Origin: Chitinophagaceae bacterium
GTDB taxonomy: Bacteria > Bacteroidota > Bacteroidia > Chitinophagales > Chitinophagaceae
Direction: 5' to 3'
Length of the DNA stretch: 64,000 nucleotides
Assembly: GCA_017307755.1 (NCBI GenBank)
Contig: JAFKGQ010000013.1
Location: 62,001 to 126,000 of the forward strand
The position numbers and the translations under genes are program-made. Positions 1-8,823 of this stretch are shown piece by piece. The notes beneath the pieces are model-generated. The model had not been told where the DNA came from. It worked only from the letters and a program-made list of their open reading frames with translations, and did no database searches. Position 1 is the first letter of the stretch; each line of letters begins with the position of its first letter.

Positions 1-924
1 GCAGCCTGGTTCCGCCCAGAGGCGATGGCTATGAATGGCTTGTATGGACTGGCCGTACTCTTCCTTTTTATAAAAGAAAGAAAGACGGCGCACATCGCTT
101 TTATTATAGGCTTAACGCTTTCTGTCGGCGGCTTTTTAATATTTAACCAGGTCGAACTGGGGGCATGGTTCGGTATTCACAGCTACCAGGTCATCCGTGA
201 GAACGATCCATCAGGGATGGTCACAAAAGGTTTCAAAAACCTTTTTTCCAATAATGCTCTCTCCCTTAAACATTTTGGCTATGCCATACTCCTGCTGCCC
301 GTGATCTATGCCCTTTTGAAATATAAAAAGAGGTTGGATATCCGCGTCATCCTGCTGACCTGTATCGCGGTCGTCTTTTGTCTGGCCACCCCCTTTATGG
401 TGCCAAACGACGGGGGAAGACAGTGGGGCGCGCGTTATTTCCTGCCGGTCATACCTGTCACCCTTGTGGTGCTGGCAGTGGTGGCACAGCAATGGCAACC
501 CCTCATCAGCAGAAAGTGGACGACAGCATTTATAGCAGTGCTCCTTTTTATCACCGGCTACTCTTTTTACAGGAACAGCTATAAAGGCGGGATAAAAACA
601 TTACGCTGGGAAAATTATAACAGGATAAAACCCGACCTGGATTTCATCAGCAGCCAGAAGGATGAGGTGGTGGTCGTCTCATTACACTATATCGCCATGG
701 AACTTGGCTACCTCTTTGATAAAAAGTACTTTTTCCTGGCTCCCGATGACAACAGCCTTCAAAAGCTGCAGTCCTTATTAAAAGCGCACGGTGTCCGCGG
801 ATATACCTATGTCTATGATATCCGTGTCCCGGATAATCAGCCTCCCATGCTAAAAAATATGGGTTTGCCCGTCCGGACGAACGAAAGGGGCGACTTCTAT
901 TACGAACATTACACGATCCGATAA
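1..924 (+). CDS. Integral membrane protein, glycosyltransferase-like C-terminal part (5' truncated by window edge)
   Basis: The frame is open from base 1, before the first ATG at 25, so this is the 3' part of a longer gene. The visible part has about five hydrophobic helices (roughly residues 5-20, 27-45, 85-105, 115-135 and 145-185, counted from the ATG), then a soluble tail of about 110 residues. The segment GGRQWGARYFLPVIPV resembles the conserved loop before a late helix in polytopic lipid-linked-sugar glycosyltransferases of the GT39/LA_3751 type. That resemblance is from memory, so the function is tentative. It converges with the OmpA-like lipoprotein gene and shares a palindromic hairpin with it. 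Confidence 0.6.
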   Translation, partial: AAWFRPEAMAMNGLYGLAVLFLFIKERKTAHIAFIIGLTLSVGGFLIFNQVELGAWFGIHSYQVIRENDPSGMVTKGFKNLFSNNALSLKHFGYAILLLPVIYALLKYKKRLDIRVILLTCIAVVFCLATPFMVPNDGGRQWGARYFLPVIPVTLVVLAVVAQQWQPLISRKWTTAFIAVLLFITGYSFYRNSYKGGIKTLRWENYNRIKPDLDFISSQKDEVVVVSLHYIAMELGYLFDKKYFFLAPDDNSLQKLQSLLKAHGVRGYTYVYDIRVPDNQPPMLKNMGLPVRTNERGDFYYEHYTIR

Positions 925-925
925 T

Positions 926-953
926 AAAGCCTCCTGTAATTACAGAAGGCTTT
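926..953. terminator. Palindromic hairpin between convergent genes, likely bidirectional terminator
   Basis: AAAGCCT (926-932) pairs with AGGCTTT (947-953). Inside it CTGTAA pairs with TTACAG, with one C/A mismatch between the two blocks. The 28-base palindrome starts two bases after the stop of the plus-strand gene and lies 24 bases past the stop of the minus-strand gene. The A/T arms give a short T-run in each direction. Confidence 0.6.
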
Positions 954-977
954 ACAAGGCTTCATAGGCGATAAAAG

Positions 978-1940
978 CTATTTATTTTCAGTGCTTGCAG
1001 AGGAATTCTTTTGCGGATTAAAGTCATTCATGGCGGGCGTAATGACTACCTTGATATTATTGCCCGGCTGACTGCCACCAACAGGCTGTTCCATGGACAA
1101 ATTTACTTTGGGGACGCCGTTTTGCAGGAAGTTGTTCGCCACCATATTCATACGGCCTTGTTTTAGTGCCCAGGCCCTGCTATTCGAGGTCTTTGCCCTA
1201 GTGCTGTGATATGTCATTGATCCCTCCGAAGAATAGTTTCGATGCACTTTTTTGTGTGCTACAGCGGGTTTTCTTTCACCGCTGCTTTGTGTCTGGGTAG
1301 TGCCCTTTGCCATTGATCTCCGTGCAGCCATAGCGTGGTGAGAGGTCCGGTGTACTGGCGCCGCACTGGCGGACATGTCGTCAGACATCCCCGAAGAAGA
1401 CATACTGCCTGTGGCGCCGGAAGGATCTCCATTGCTGACAAACACATTGACATCCGACCTGCTTTTGATCACCTGTGCAAGGCTGCTCAATGCCTGTTTC
1501 CCACTGGTGGTGACGGTAGCACTGTTCTTTTTGAAGACCTGGTCTTCATCCAGACGCACATAAATAATGTTATTCACCTGTTGAACGTCTTCATTTGGAA
1601 GACCCGCCTGTGACAAAGCCCCTTTCAGCTGGTCACTCACCTGCGACATAGTGCTTTGCTGTTGATTAAAATAATCCTGGTAGTAACCAAGATTCTTTTG
1701 CTGGGTGGCATAGTTGCTGGAAGTACTGTCAAGCGAACGTTGCAGGGTAGTATTCTTTTGTTCCAAAGCCTGTACATTGCTATTTAGCGAAGTCACCTGC
1801 TGCGCCAGGCGGGCGCTGTCATTCTTGGATTGGAAAAGGGCGGCCTGGGATGACTTATATTTTTTGCTTGACACGCATCCTGTCAACAAAACAGCGGCAA
1901 TACCGGCAGTTGCTAACACTCCCTTTAGTCTTGTTTTCAT
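978..1940 (-). CDS. OmpA-like lipoprotein with coiled coil and a low-complexity insert
   Basis: An N-terminal signal ends in the lipobox LLTGC (Cys22), so the protein is probably a membrane-anchored lipoprotein. Residues 35-110 are rich in Q, S, L and N with heptad character, as in coiled coils. An OmpA-like peptidoglycan-binding fold seems to start near residue 128 (IYVRLDEDQVFKKNSATVT) and to resume near 256 (SRAWALKQGRMNMVANNFLQ). About 80 residues rich in Ser, Met, His, Ala and Lys lie between the halves. The usual NxxLSxxRA signature is degenerate. I infer a cell-envelope structural role. The next minus-strand gene upstream is 183 bases away. Confidence 0.72.
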   Translation of the reverse strand: MKTRLKGVLATAGIAAVLLTGCVSSKKYKSSQAALFQSKNDSARLAQQVTSLNSNVQALEQKNTTLQRSLDSTSSNYATQQKNLGYYQDYFNQQQSTMSQVSDQLKGALSQAGLPNEDVQQVNNIIYVRLDEDQVFKKNSATVTTSGKQALSSLAQVIKSRSDVNVFVSNGDPSGATGSMSSSGMSDDMSASAAPVHRTSHHAMAARRSMAKGTTQTQSSGERKPAVAHKKVHRNYSSEGSMTYHSTRAKTSNSRAWALKQGRMNMVANNFLQNGVPKVNLSMEQPVGGSQPGNNIKVVITPAMNDFNPQKNSSASTENK

Positions 1941-2123
1941 AATAACATAGTTTAAACTTTTCGCAGCTATAGCCTGGCTGCGATTAAATCAATTGTCATA
2001 ATGTTTCCCTAAAATCTAATGCCAGGGGGCTCCCGCCCGTTTTTTTAGCTAATGGGGTCAAACATCCACAATATTGCGGGAAAGGGTAATGCCTGGCCAG
2101 GCGGCCGGGAGGATGGTAGTTAA

Positions 2124-2984
2124 TTAATTGTTGTCAGGCCGGTTGTCGGTGCCGTTGTGAACGAAATAATTTCTTAGCGCGACGATCTTGTCGGTATTGA
2201 TCAGGTCTACACCGGCGGACATCAGGAAGTTCCAGACGCACGTCTTATCCGGTGAGGCCCACAGCCGGACCTTGGCGCCCATGGAATGGGCACGGTCTAC
2301 AAGGGTTGTCAGCCGCTGCTGTTGGGGGAGAGATATCTGTCCCTTGCCTTTCCAACTGATGAGGCTGGAATATTTGCAGCTGGCGGTAAAATAGAGGTCA
2401 GTGGTTTCCTGCCGGCGATCGAGCTTTTTGAGGTCGGCATCTACAAACAGGTATCTCGGTCCGTCAATATCCAGCCAGGCCAGGGGGCGATGGCCCGTGA
2501 CTACCAGTGTCAGGTTGCGGATAGTAACCTTTCCGCTGTCATAGCTTGACAGGATCGGCTTATATCTGTCAAGGAACTTCTCCAGGGCCCTGATGGTCCT
2601 GCCGCCCCTGGATTTGACATCTATCATCAGCACGATGGTATCCAGTGATGACTGCCGGCGATCGCCGTCTATTGTAAACCGCTGTAGCAGGGGGCGAAAG
2701 TATAGCTCCTCAAGCGTGTGCTTTTTTCTGAAAAAAGGAGGATTGTGCGAAACCACCAGCCGCGAATGACGAAGGTAGACGTCGGCTTCCACGTGGGTAA
2801 ACCCATTGTCGAGGGCGTCCAGCAAAGGGCGCTTGTGCCAATAATCATTGTGTGCATATGCATGGGGAAGAGAGGACATCTGTGCTTCTGCCCGGAGGCA
2901 GAGGAGTTGCATGCCGGCGATCAGCAGACCGGATGCTCTTAGGACATGCGGGTACAGACGGAACAGGGAGGCCAGTGGGTACAT
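2124..2984 (-). CDS. Secreted GDPD/PI-PLC-like phosphodiesterase family protein
   Basis: An N-terminal hydrophobic signal is followed by AYAHNDYWHKRPLLDALDNG, then THVEADVYL and LVVSHNPP. This matches the glycerophosphodiester phosphodiesterase TIM barrel, where the first His, the Glu-x-Asp pair and the second His form the metal and catalytic site. Later strands (VLMIDVKS, LINTDKI) fit the barrel. The length of 286 residues is normal for the Bacteroidota secreted subfamily. The expected reaction is hydrolysis of a phosphodiester from phospholipid headgroups or similar compounds; the substrate is unknown. It is divergent from the propeller/phosphoesterase gene across a 191-base gap. Confidence 0.75.
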   Translation of the reverse strand: MYPLASLFRLYPHVLRASGLLIAGMQLLCLRAEAQMSSLPHAYAHNDYWHKRPLLDALDNGFTHVEADVYLRHSRLVVSHNPPFFRKKHTLEELYFRPLLQRFTIDGDRRQSSLDTIVLMIDVKSRGGRTIRALEKFLDRYKPILSSYDSGKVTIRNLTLVVTGHRPLAWLDIDGPRYLFVDADLKKLDRRQETTDLYFTASCKYSSLISWKGKGQISLPQQQRLTTLVDRAHSMGAKVRLWASPDKTCVWNFLMSAGVDLINTDKIVALRNYFVHNGTDNRPDNN

Positions 2985-3069
2985 ATGGTTAGCTTCAAAA
3001 TTACAAACAGGCTGCTGCGATACTCCTACAAAGTTTCGATTTTAAGATACAACTTTTTATTTAATCCTG

Positions 3070-3084
3070 TTAACCATCGGTTAA
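3070..3084. repeat. Inverted repeat in a divergent promoter region
   Basis: TTAACC-ATC-GGTTAA is a perfect 6-base inverted repeat with a 3-base spacer. It lies between two divergently transcribed secreted phosphodiesterase-type genes (starts at 2984 and 3176). The position would suit an operator serving both genes, but no regulator is encoded beside it. Confidence 0.35.
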
Positions 3085-3175
3085 GAATTCCTGCTATTAA
3101 AAGACCAGCGAGGTATCTGCCATCGTAACCAGAGAATTCACACATTATCTTATTCTTATTCCTTATTTTTCACCT

Positions 3176-5926
3176 ATGAAAAGGCCCATTCCCAAATTCT
3201 TCCAGCGTTTCGCGATCATATTACTATTGTCTTTTCCCGTCATCCGTTCAACGGCTCAAAAAACCTGCGCCGTCCTCAGCGTTCCCGGGAAAGACGCCTA
3301 TACCCATATCGACCCTTCCGGAAAAAGCGTGCTTCCCAGTGGCCGGTGTGTTACACCCGCCGGCGCAGTCATTACTATTACGCACGATCCTTTTGGGATG
3401 GCGGTGTCGCCCGATGGGACAACGACAGTGACCTTGCATGACGGCGTTTTTACGATCATCAATAACGCAACGCTTACAAATGTCAGGGTCCCCAGTTATG
3501 ACGGTAAGATAGCCTCCCCTTTTTCAAACGGCTCCTTCCTCGGGGTCGCCTTTTCAGCCGACTCACGGACAGTGTACCTTAGCGGCGGCGACAATGGGGC
3601 CGTGATCGTATACGATATTGCCAGGCTGCAAAGGCTCGATTCTATTTCCCTCAACGGCGTTATTGACAGCATAGATTACCAGGAAAGTTTCACTGCCGAC
3701 ATTCTTCTGAATGAGCCCCGGCATGAGCTCCTGGTCCTGGACAGGGGTAATTTCCGGCTGGTGCGGATCGATCTGAATACGCATAAGATCACCGCCTCCA
3801 TCCGGACGGGCCGGCAGCCCTTTGGACTCGCCATTAGCCCGGACCACCATACGGCCTTTGTAGCCAATGTAGGCATGTATGATTACCCTCTCCTTCCCGG
3901 TCTTACCCCCGCCAATTATGATAGCTCTCTGTTACCCTTCCATCCATACGGCAATGGCACCCGGGAATCCATCCAGGGATATACCTGGCATGGGAAAAAG
4001 ATCCCCGGTGTCGGCAGTCCGCTGGCGCCCGAAGCCATGAGCGTGTATGCCGTGGACCTGTCGAATAACCAAGTGACCGACCGCTATAAGCCCGGCTATG
4101 CCATCGGGCAAATGGTAGAAGGCGCGGAAGTGGTCGGCGGAGCCAGCCCTAACTCGCTGGCAGTCGGTGAGAAATACGCCTACGTAACCAATGCCACAAA
4201 TGATAATATTACAGTCATCGATTACCAGGCTCACAGGATCGTCCGTCATATTCCCATCCATGTAGACATGCTGATCGATCGTTACCGAGGGTTCTTACCG
4301 TTTGGAATCACCCTGAGCAGAGATGAAAAGACGCTGTATGTAGCATTGCTCGGCTTTAATGCAGTAGCTGTGGTGGACGCAGAACAGGGGATTACAAAGG
4401 GACTGATCCCCACAGGCTGGGGGCCTGCCAGGGTACAGTTGAGCGGTGACGAAAAAACATTATACGCCATCTCCTGCCGTGGTTATGGCGCCGGGCCAAA
4501 TGGGGGCGAACATTTTATCGAGCCCGTTCAGGGCACCTATATAGGTGATATTCAGCTGGCCACCTTTCAGAAAATTGCGATGCCCGACCAGCAGCAGCTG
4601 GCAGCCTATACAAAACAGGTCATCGAAAACACATTTACCAGGACCTCCGTTACGGACGATGGTAAAAACCCCTTACCTCCCTTGCAGGGCATACGCAAAA
4701 GTCCCATCCGTTACATCGTCTATATCACAAAGGAGAACAGGACTTATGACGAGGTGCTGGGTCAGTTAAAGAGTGGTAAAGGAGACTCCACACTGGCCCG
4801 TTTTGGGGTTGGAGTAAACATCGTCGCAAAAGACAAGACGCTGTATAAAGTGAATATAGCGCCCAATCATCTGAAGGCTGCACGGCAGTTCGCATTTTCG
4901 GATAATTACTATTGTGACAGCGATGCTTCTATTCATGGGCACCATTGGATGATGGGGGTAATCCCCAATGAGTGGGTAGAGACGAATTCCAGTGTATCAA
5001 AGACCGCTAATATTTTCTCCAGGGCCTCCGGCAGACGATTTCCCGGCAGCACCGGGAGCATGGACCCGGAAGATTATGCGGAAAGAGGCGGGTTATGGGA
5101 AGCGCTGGAAAGGAGTCATGTTTCATTTTACAACTTCGGCGAGGCAAATGAGACAGCCCATGTACGCGAAGAATGGATGGATACGGCCACAGGCGCCTCT
5201 CATGCGGTGATGGTGCCGATGCAAAAAGCATTGTGGCCCAGGACAAGCCATAATTATGCAGGCTTTAATACGAATATACCCGACCAATTCCGTATGGAAC
5301 AATTTGAATCCGAGTTCACCAGGATGTGGCTGAAAGGCAAGCATCCGCTGCCGCGTCTGATCACGATGCAGGTGCCTAATGACCATACGGCCGGCCCGAG
5401 ACCGGCGGACGGATATCCCTTCTATCATTCCTATGTGGCGGATAATGACCTTGCCGTTGGAAGGATCTTACATTTCCTTTCCCGCACCCCCTATTGGAAG
5501 CACATGCTGGTGGTGATCACCGAGGACGATCCCCAGGGAGGCGTAGATCATATTGACGCACATCGAAGCATCCTGGTGATGGCCGGACCTTACGTAAAAA
5601 AAGGATATACCTCCCATGTCCATGCTAATTTCGGATCTATACTAAAAACTATCTATACCATTCTGGACGTCCCATATGTCAATCAATATGACGCAACAGC
5701 TACATTGTTACAGGACTTTTTCACCGACCGGCCGGATTTCACACCCTACACACTGGAATTTCCATCAAAGACGGTGTTTGATACACGGCAGGCCATGCGG
5801 CGGTACAATAAGGACACAGACTGGCGAAAGGTCATGAAAGGCCCTGAAATGGATGATGAAGATGAGCAACGGGAAGAACATTACCGGCGAAAAAGTTCGC
5901 TGAACAAAAGCACAGGGGACAAGTAA
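3176..5926 (+). CDS. YncE-like beta-propeller / phosphoesterase fusion protein
   Basis: A signal peptide of about 27 residues precedes a YncE/NHL-type beta-propeller (about residues 35-480). Blade-like repeats include LLVLDRGNFRLVRIDL, NDNITVIDY and LYVALLGFNAVAVVDA. A phosphoesterase domain of the alkaline phosphatase superfamily follows (about 515-860), with YITKENRTYDEVLG, DASIHGHHWMMG, PNDHTAGPRPADGYP and VVITEDDPQGGVDHIDAHRS. These resemble conserved metal-site segments of acidic phosphatase/phospholipase C-like enzymes. The 916 residues fit the Bacteroidota bifunctional family. It is probably exported and removes phosphate from extracellular esters; the substrate is unknown. Its stop is only 10 bases from that of the convergent isomerase gene. 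Confidence 0.82.
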   Translation: MKRPIPKFFQRFAIILLLSFPVIRSTAQKTCAVLSVPGKDAYTHIDPSGKSVLPSGRCVTPAGAVITITHDPFGMAVSPDGTTTVTLHDGVFTIINNATLTNVRVPSYDGKIASPFSNGSFLGVAFSADSRTVYLSGGDNGAVIVYDIARLQRLDSISLNGVIDSIDYQESFTADILLNEPRHELLVLDRGNFRLVRIDLNTHKITASIRTGRQPFGLAISPDHHTAFVANVGMYDYPLLPGLTPANYDSSLLPFHPYGNGTRESIQGYTWHGKKIPGVGSPLAPEAMSVYAVDLSNNQVTDRYKPGYAIGQMVEGAEVVGGASPNSLAVGEKYAYVTNATNDNITVIDYQAHRIVRHIPIHVDMLIDRYRGFLPFGITLSRDEKTLYVALLGFNAVAVVDAEQGITKGLIPTGWGPARVQLSGDEKTLYAISCRGYGAGPNGGEHFIEPVQGTYIGDIQLATFQKIAMPDQQQLAAYTKQVIENTFTRTSVTDDGKNPLPPLQGIRKSPIRYIVYITKENRTYDEVLGQLKSGKGDSTLARFGVGVNIVAKDKTLYKVNIAPNHLKAARQFAFSDNYYCDSDASIHGHHWMMGVIPNEWVETNSSVSKTANIFSRASGRRFPGSTGSMDPEDYAERGGLWEALERSHVSFYNFGEANETAHVREEWMDTATGASHAVMVPMQKALWPRTSHNYAGFNTNIPDQFRMEQFESEFTRMWLKGKHPLPRLITMQVPNDHTAGPRPADGYPFYHSYVADNDLAVGRILHFLSRTPYWKHMLVVITEDDPQGGVDHIDAHRSILVMAGPYVKKGYTSHVHANFGSILKTIYTILDVPYVNQYDATATLLQDFFTDRPDFTPYTLEFPSKTVFDTRQAMRRYNKDTDWRKVMKGPEMDDEDEQREEHYRRKSSLNKSTGDK

Positions 5927-5936
5927 TATCCGATCT

Positions 5937-6797
5937 TTATAACGAACGGATATAGGTGGCGCTGTCCTTGTATTTATCCAGGTCCATTTCCACAAAGAAG
6001 TTTTTTACACCGCCTGTCTTTGCGGCTGCAAAAAATTCCTTCCAGTCGATGATACCCTGTCCCACAGGCACCTGCTTTTTATCCACGGTCCAGTCGGACA
6101 GATGTGATGAAATAAACCTTCCCGGATATTTATTAAAATAGGTAGATGCCTTGTACCCGAGATTGATCACTTCCGTCTGAAATTGCATCTTTACAAGATC
6201 GGGGTCCAGACGTTTTATCAACGCATCATAGATCAACTGACCGTCGAGCTTTTGGAATTCAAAGTCATGATTATGGAACCCGGCCTGCATCCCGGCTTTT
6301 TTTATTTTTTCGGCCGCTTTATTCAGCTTGTCCGCCGCAGCGAGATAATCATTTAAGACGGCGGCTTGGGGAAGCCAGAAGGTGGAGCAGATCATCTGAC
6401 TCAGCCCCAGGCCATGTGCGAATTCGATACGTTCATCCAGCGGATCGCCAAACTCGGCAAAACCGAAATGACAGCTGGGACAGCTAAGCCCCGCGTCGCT
6501 GATCATTTTGCGCATGTCGGACGTCTTCATGCTTACCAGCGGCCCGTACCCGATGTCAGCATATCCTTTTGGCGAACACATCTCTGTAATCTTGTAGCCC
6601 TGCGCAGCCATCATTTTTAACGTGCCGGAAAAGTCTTTTGACAGGATATCCCTGATAGGGAATGTTTGGAACCCGATAGAAATATTCAGCATTCCGGCAT
6701 GCGCCAGTAATTGCGAGGGCAGGTGTGACAGGCCAAAGGCAGCGCCTGCGCCCACCGCAATTTTACCAAGAAACCTCCGACGGTTGATCGTTCTCAT
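5937..6797 (-). CDS. Tat-exported sugar phosphate isomerase/epimerase-like protein
   Basis: The N-terminus MRTINRRRFLGKIAVGAGAA is a twin-arginine signal, so the folded protein is probably exported. The rest reads as a xylose-isomerase-like TIM barrel, with GFHNHDFEFQKL, MQFQTEVINLGY and a C-terminal FVEMDLD metal-ligand strand. It lies 21 bases downstream of a Tat-type Gfo/Idh oxidoreductase on the same strand, so the two are probably co-transcribed. The pair recurs in Bacteroidota sugar-oxidation loci. The substrate cannot be read from the sequence. Confidence 0.82.
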   Translation of the reverse strand: MRTINRRRFLGKIAVGAGAAFGLSHLPSQLLAHAGMLNISIGFQTFPIRDILSKDFSGTLKMMAAQGYKITEMCSPKGYADIGYGPLVSMKTSDMRKMISDAGLSCPSCHFGFAEFGDPLDERIEFAHGLGLSQMICSTFWLPQAAVLNDYLAAADKLNKAAEKIKKAGMQAGFHNHDFEFQKLDGQLIYDALIKRLDPDLVKMQFQTEVINLGYKASTYFNKYPGRFISSHLSDWTVDKKQVPVGQGIIDWKEFFAAAKTGGVKNFFVEMDLDKYKDSATYIRSL

Positions 6798-6818
6798 ATC
6801 GCTTGTATTGTATCGTTA

Positions 6819-8369
6819 TTAAATGGCGGCAGGGTCCCATCCCTTCCTGTACGTACGATCCAGATATTTATTGGCATCCGGGGCATTGGTGATGGTCTGA
6901 CTGGCAGCGTCGTATTTCAGCATTTTATTTGCCCTTAATGATGCTGCATACAGATTCACAGCCTCTGTGAGATGTTCGGCTTCAGCAAAATTGCCGGGAT
7001 ACTGCTTACCCGTCTTGCAGGCATCCACAAACAATGGCAATGCGGCAGACGTCATCTGTACCTGGTCGCGTTTGTCATTACCCGCCCCTGCAGGCGCCTC
7101 CATTCTCTCTCCGGAAATGATCCGGGGGTTCTGTACATTGAACCCGGCAAGGATCTTTCCTTTGTCACCTACAAACATCATCCCTTCCTGTGGCAGCTCT
7201 TTATTGTCTTTCGTCAATTCTTCAGGGATACAGGGACGCATACCGCCATCATACCAATAAAGGTCAATAGGCCCCCTGTCACCGACCGCCGGATAGCTGA
7301 ATTTTACCGTGCTGGCCATAGGAAAAGAAAAGTCGTTATCCACCCGGAATGGAACGGCGCCATTGAAGTCGCAGTAGTGGCTCCTGTGTGGTTCCACCAT
7401 GGTAGGAGAAGTGAGTTGTAATGCATTGAACACCGTCCAAAGGCTGTAGTGACCCATGTCTGCCATAGATCCTCCGCCAAAGTCGTACCAGCCCCGGAAC
7501 ACCATGTGGGTATAGCTTGGGTGATAGGCACGCTCGGCTTCGGGGCCCAGCCATAGGTCCCAGTTGAACCCTTCGGGGATGGGTGGTTTATCCGCGGGCA
7601 GCTCCGGGTATTGCGGCCAGACGGGACGGTTAGTCCAGTTATGCACTTCTTTCAGTGTTCCGATGGCCCCCGCATTGATCCAGGTCATCACTGTGTCCAT
7701 CGACCCGTTGGAATCCCAGGGAATGAGGTGTGTTATTACTTTTGGATGACTTCGTGCCATTTCGATCACTTTCCTACCCTCGATGAGCCTGTTGGAAATA
7801 GGTTTGTGCACCAGTATATGCTTGCCCCTTTTGATGGCTGCCATACAAAGTACACCGTGCAGGTGGTCAGGGGTCATGATCTTTACAGCATCCAGTCCTT
7901 TTTCTTTCTCCAGTAACTCCCGTACATCGGCATAAGCGGTACAACCCTTGAATTTTTGTTCGGGCCGCACGTTGGCATAATAAGCATCTACAATGTCTTT
8001 TCCATTGTCCCTTCCGCCGGGAATAGTGTTGTCGCCCCCAGGGTTCCAATTAGGCTTTTTGATCGTCTTGCGGATCTCATCTTTTAGATAATTGATGCCC
8101 CAGTCGCGGTAACCCCTGGCTTCCTTGTTCGGGTCACAAACTGCTACTACCTGGATCTCGGGTACTGCCAGCAAGGGTAGCAACTCCCTGAGGCCTTGCG
8201 TACCCACGCCGACGTAAGCCAATGTGATCTTGTCGCTGGGAGCAATATATCCCCTGCCGAGGACATGTCTTGGAACAATAGTGTAAGCGAGTCCGGCCGT
8301 GGCGGTCAATCCAACAAATTTTCGCCGGGTCATTTCGCGGTTTTTCCCGCCGTGAGGGAGATTTTTCAT
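6819..8369 (-). CDS. Tat-exported Gfo/Idh/MocA family oxidoreductase
   Basis: A twin-arginine signal (TRRKFVGLTATAGL, residues 14-27) precedes a Rossmann NAD(P)-binding domain with AYVGVGTQGLRELLPLL and VVAVCDPN. KHILVHKPISNRL corresponds to the family's EKP motif, with His replacing Glu. The C-terminal substrate domain contains GGGSMADMGHY. The 516 residues fit the large exported Bacteroidota subgroup. These enzymes oxidise or reduce sugar hydroxyls with a tightly bound cofactor. An alternative start is Met13 (8333), but the longer form keeps the same signal. It sits directly downstream of a GH43 relic and upstream of the isomerase. Confidence 0.86.
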   Translation of the reverse strand: MKNLPHGGKNREMTRRKFVGLTATAGLAYTIVPRHVLGRGYIAPSDKITLAYVGVGTQGLRELLPLLAVPEIQVVAVCDPNKEARGYRDWGINYLKDEIRKTIKKPNWNPGGDNTIPGGRDNGKDIVDAYYANVRPEQKFKGCTAYADVRELLEKEKGLDAVKIMTPDHLHGVLCMAAIKRGKHILVHKPISNRLIEGRKVIEMARSHPKVITHLIPWDSNGSMDTVMTWINAGAIGTLKEVHNWTNRPVWPQYPELPADKPPIPEGFNWDLWLGPEAERAYHPSYTHMVFRGWYDFGGGSMADMGHYSLWTVFNALQLTSPTMVEPHRSHYCDFNGAVPFRVDNDFSFPMASTVKFSYPAVGDRGPIDLYWYDGGMRPCIPEELTKDNKELPQEGMMFVGDKGKILAGFNVQNPRIISGERMEAPAGAGNDKRDQVQMTSAALPLFVDACKTGKQYPGNFAEAEHLTEAVNLYAASLRANKMLKYDAASQTITNAPDANKYLDRTYRKGWDPAAI

Positions 8370-8422
8370 ATAACAGGCTTTTTTATAAAGGTGTGGATAT
8401 GGAATTTACGGCTTTTTTTTAA

Positions 8423-8485
8423 CTGAATCCTCTCATCGTCATTAAACTTCAGTTCAGTAATCTTTACATTCCGTAAGTACGTCTT
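8423..8485 (-). pseudogene. 3'-end relic of a second GH43 glycosidase gene
   Basis: Read on the minus strand from 8485, this non-coding gap encodes KTYLRNVKITELKFNDDERI and one more Q. The intact GH43 protein nearby ends KTYLRNVKVTELKFNADGSI plus Q. I count 17 of 21 residues identical. About 50 of 65 bases match between 8422-8486 and the 3' end of the GH43 gene, with many silent differences. No start codon or upstream GH43 sequence precedes it in frame; a TGA lies a few codons upstream. It therefore looks like the surviving tail of a diverged paralogue whose 5' part is gone. Confidence 0.7.
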
Positions 8486-8489
8486 AATT

Positions 8490-8756
8490 TTATCCCTGGG
8501 AATTTCTCAAATATAGGATCGCACACCGGATATTACACCAGTGTACGGGATCAAAATCGCCCTGGGAAAGCGATTCCAGTCCATCCAGCAACTGGCTTAA
8601 GTAGTCGGAAATGACAGCCGCAGACAAATGCTTTTCACGCATCCTTTCGATGGAACGGTTAATGGTCCGCTCCACCTCCTCGCAATCGCGCGCATGCTCC
8701 AGGTGAAGGAGAATCTTTTCTTTGTATTCTTCGATTGTCATGGCAATCGTTTTCAA
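8490..8756 (-). CDS. Small helical protein of unknown function
   Basis: This 88-residue, mostly helical, charged protein has no signal peptide or membrane segment. Recognisable stretches are MTIEEYKEKILLHLEHARDC at the start and FDPVHWCNIRCAILYL near the end. I do not recognise a named family, although similar short cytoplasmic proteins seem common in Chitinophagaceae. Met6 (8741) is an alternative start. It lies between the GH43 gene and the GH43 relic, so it may have moved into, or been exposed by, the rearrangement that removed the second GH43 gene. Confidence 0.6.
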   Translation of the reverse strand: MKTIAMTIEEYKEKILLHLEHARDCEEVERTINRSIERMREKHLSAAVISDYLSQLLDGLESLSQGDFDPVHWCNIRCAILYLRNSQG

Positions 8757-8768
8757 TCGTTATCAGGC

Positions 8769-8785
8769 TTGGGGTCGTTCCCCAA
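8769..8785. repeat. Hairpin between the GH43 gene and the small unknown gene
   Basis: TTGGGG (8769-8774) pairs with CCCCAA (8780-8785) around a 5-base loop. It lies in the 67-base gap after the GH43 stop. There is no clear T-run on the minus strand, so it may be an mRNA-stability or processing hairpin rather than a strong terminator. Confidence 0.35.
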
Positions 8786-8823
8786 AGTTAATAAAACTAT
8801 TGAAATCGTAGTGGCCGGGGCAA

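Noticed and set aside
2091..2102. Perfect 12-base palindrome GCCTGGCCAGGC
   Set aside because: It has no loop or T-run and no matching copy elsewhere that I noticed; it may be chance in a G/C-rich gap.
5926..5953. Hairpin ATATCCG/CGGATAT between convergent genes as a terminator
   Set aside because: The loop is long, there is no T-run in either direction, and one arm is inside the isomerase coding region.
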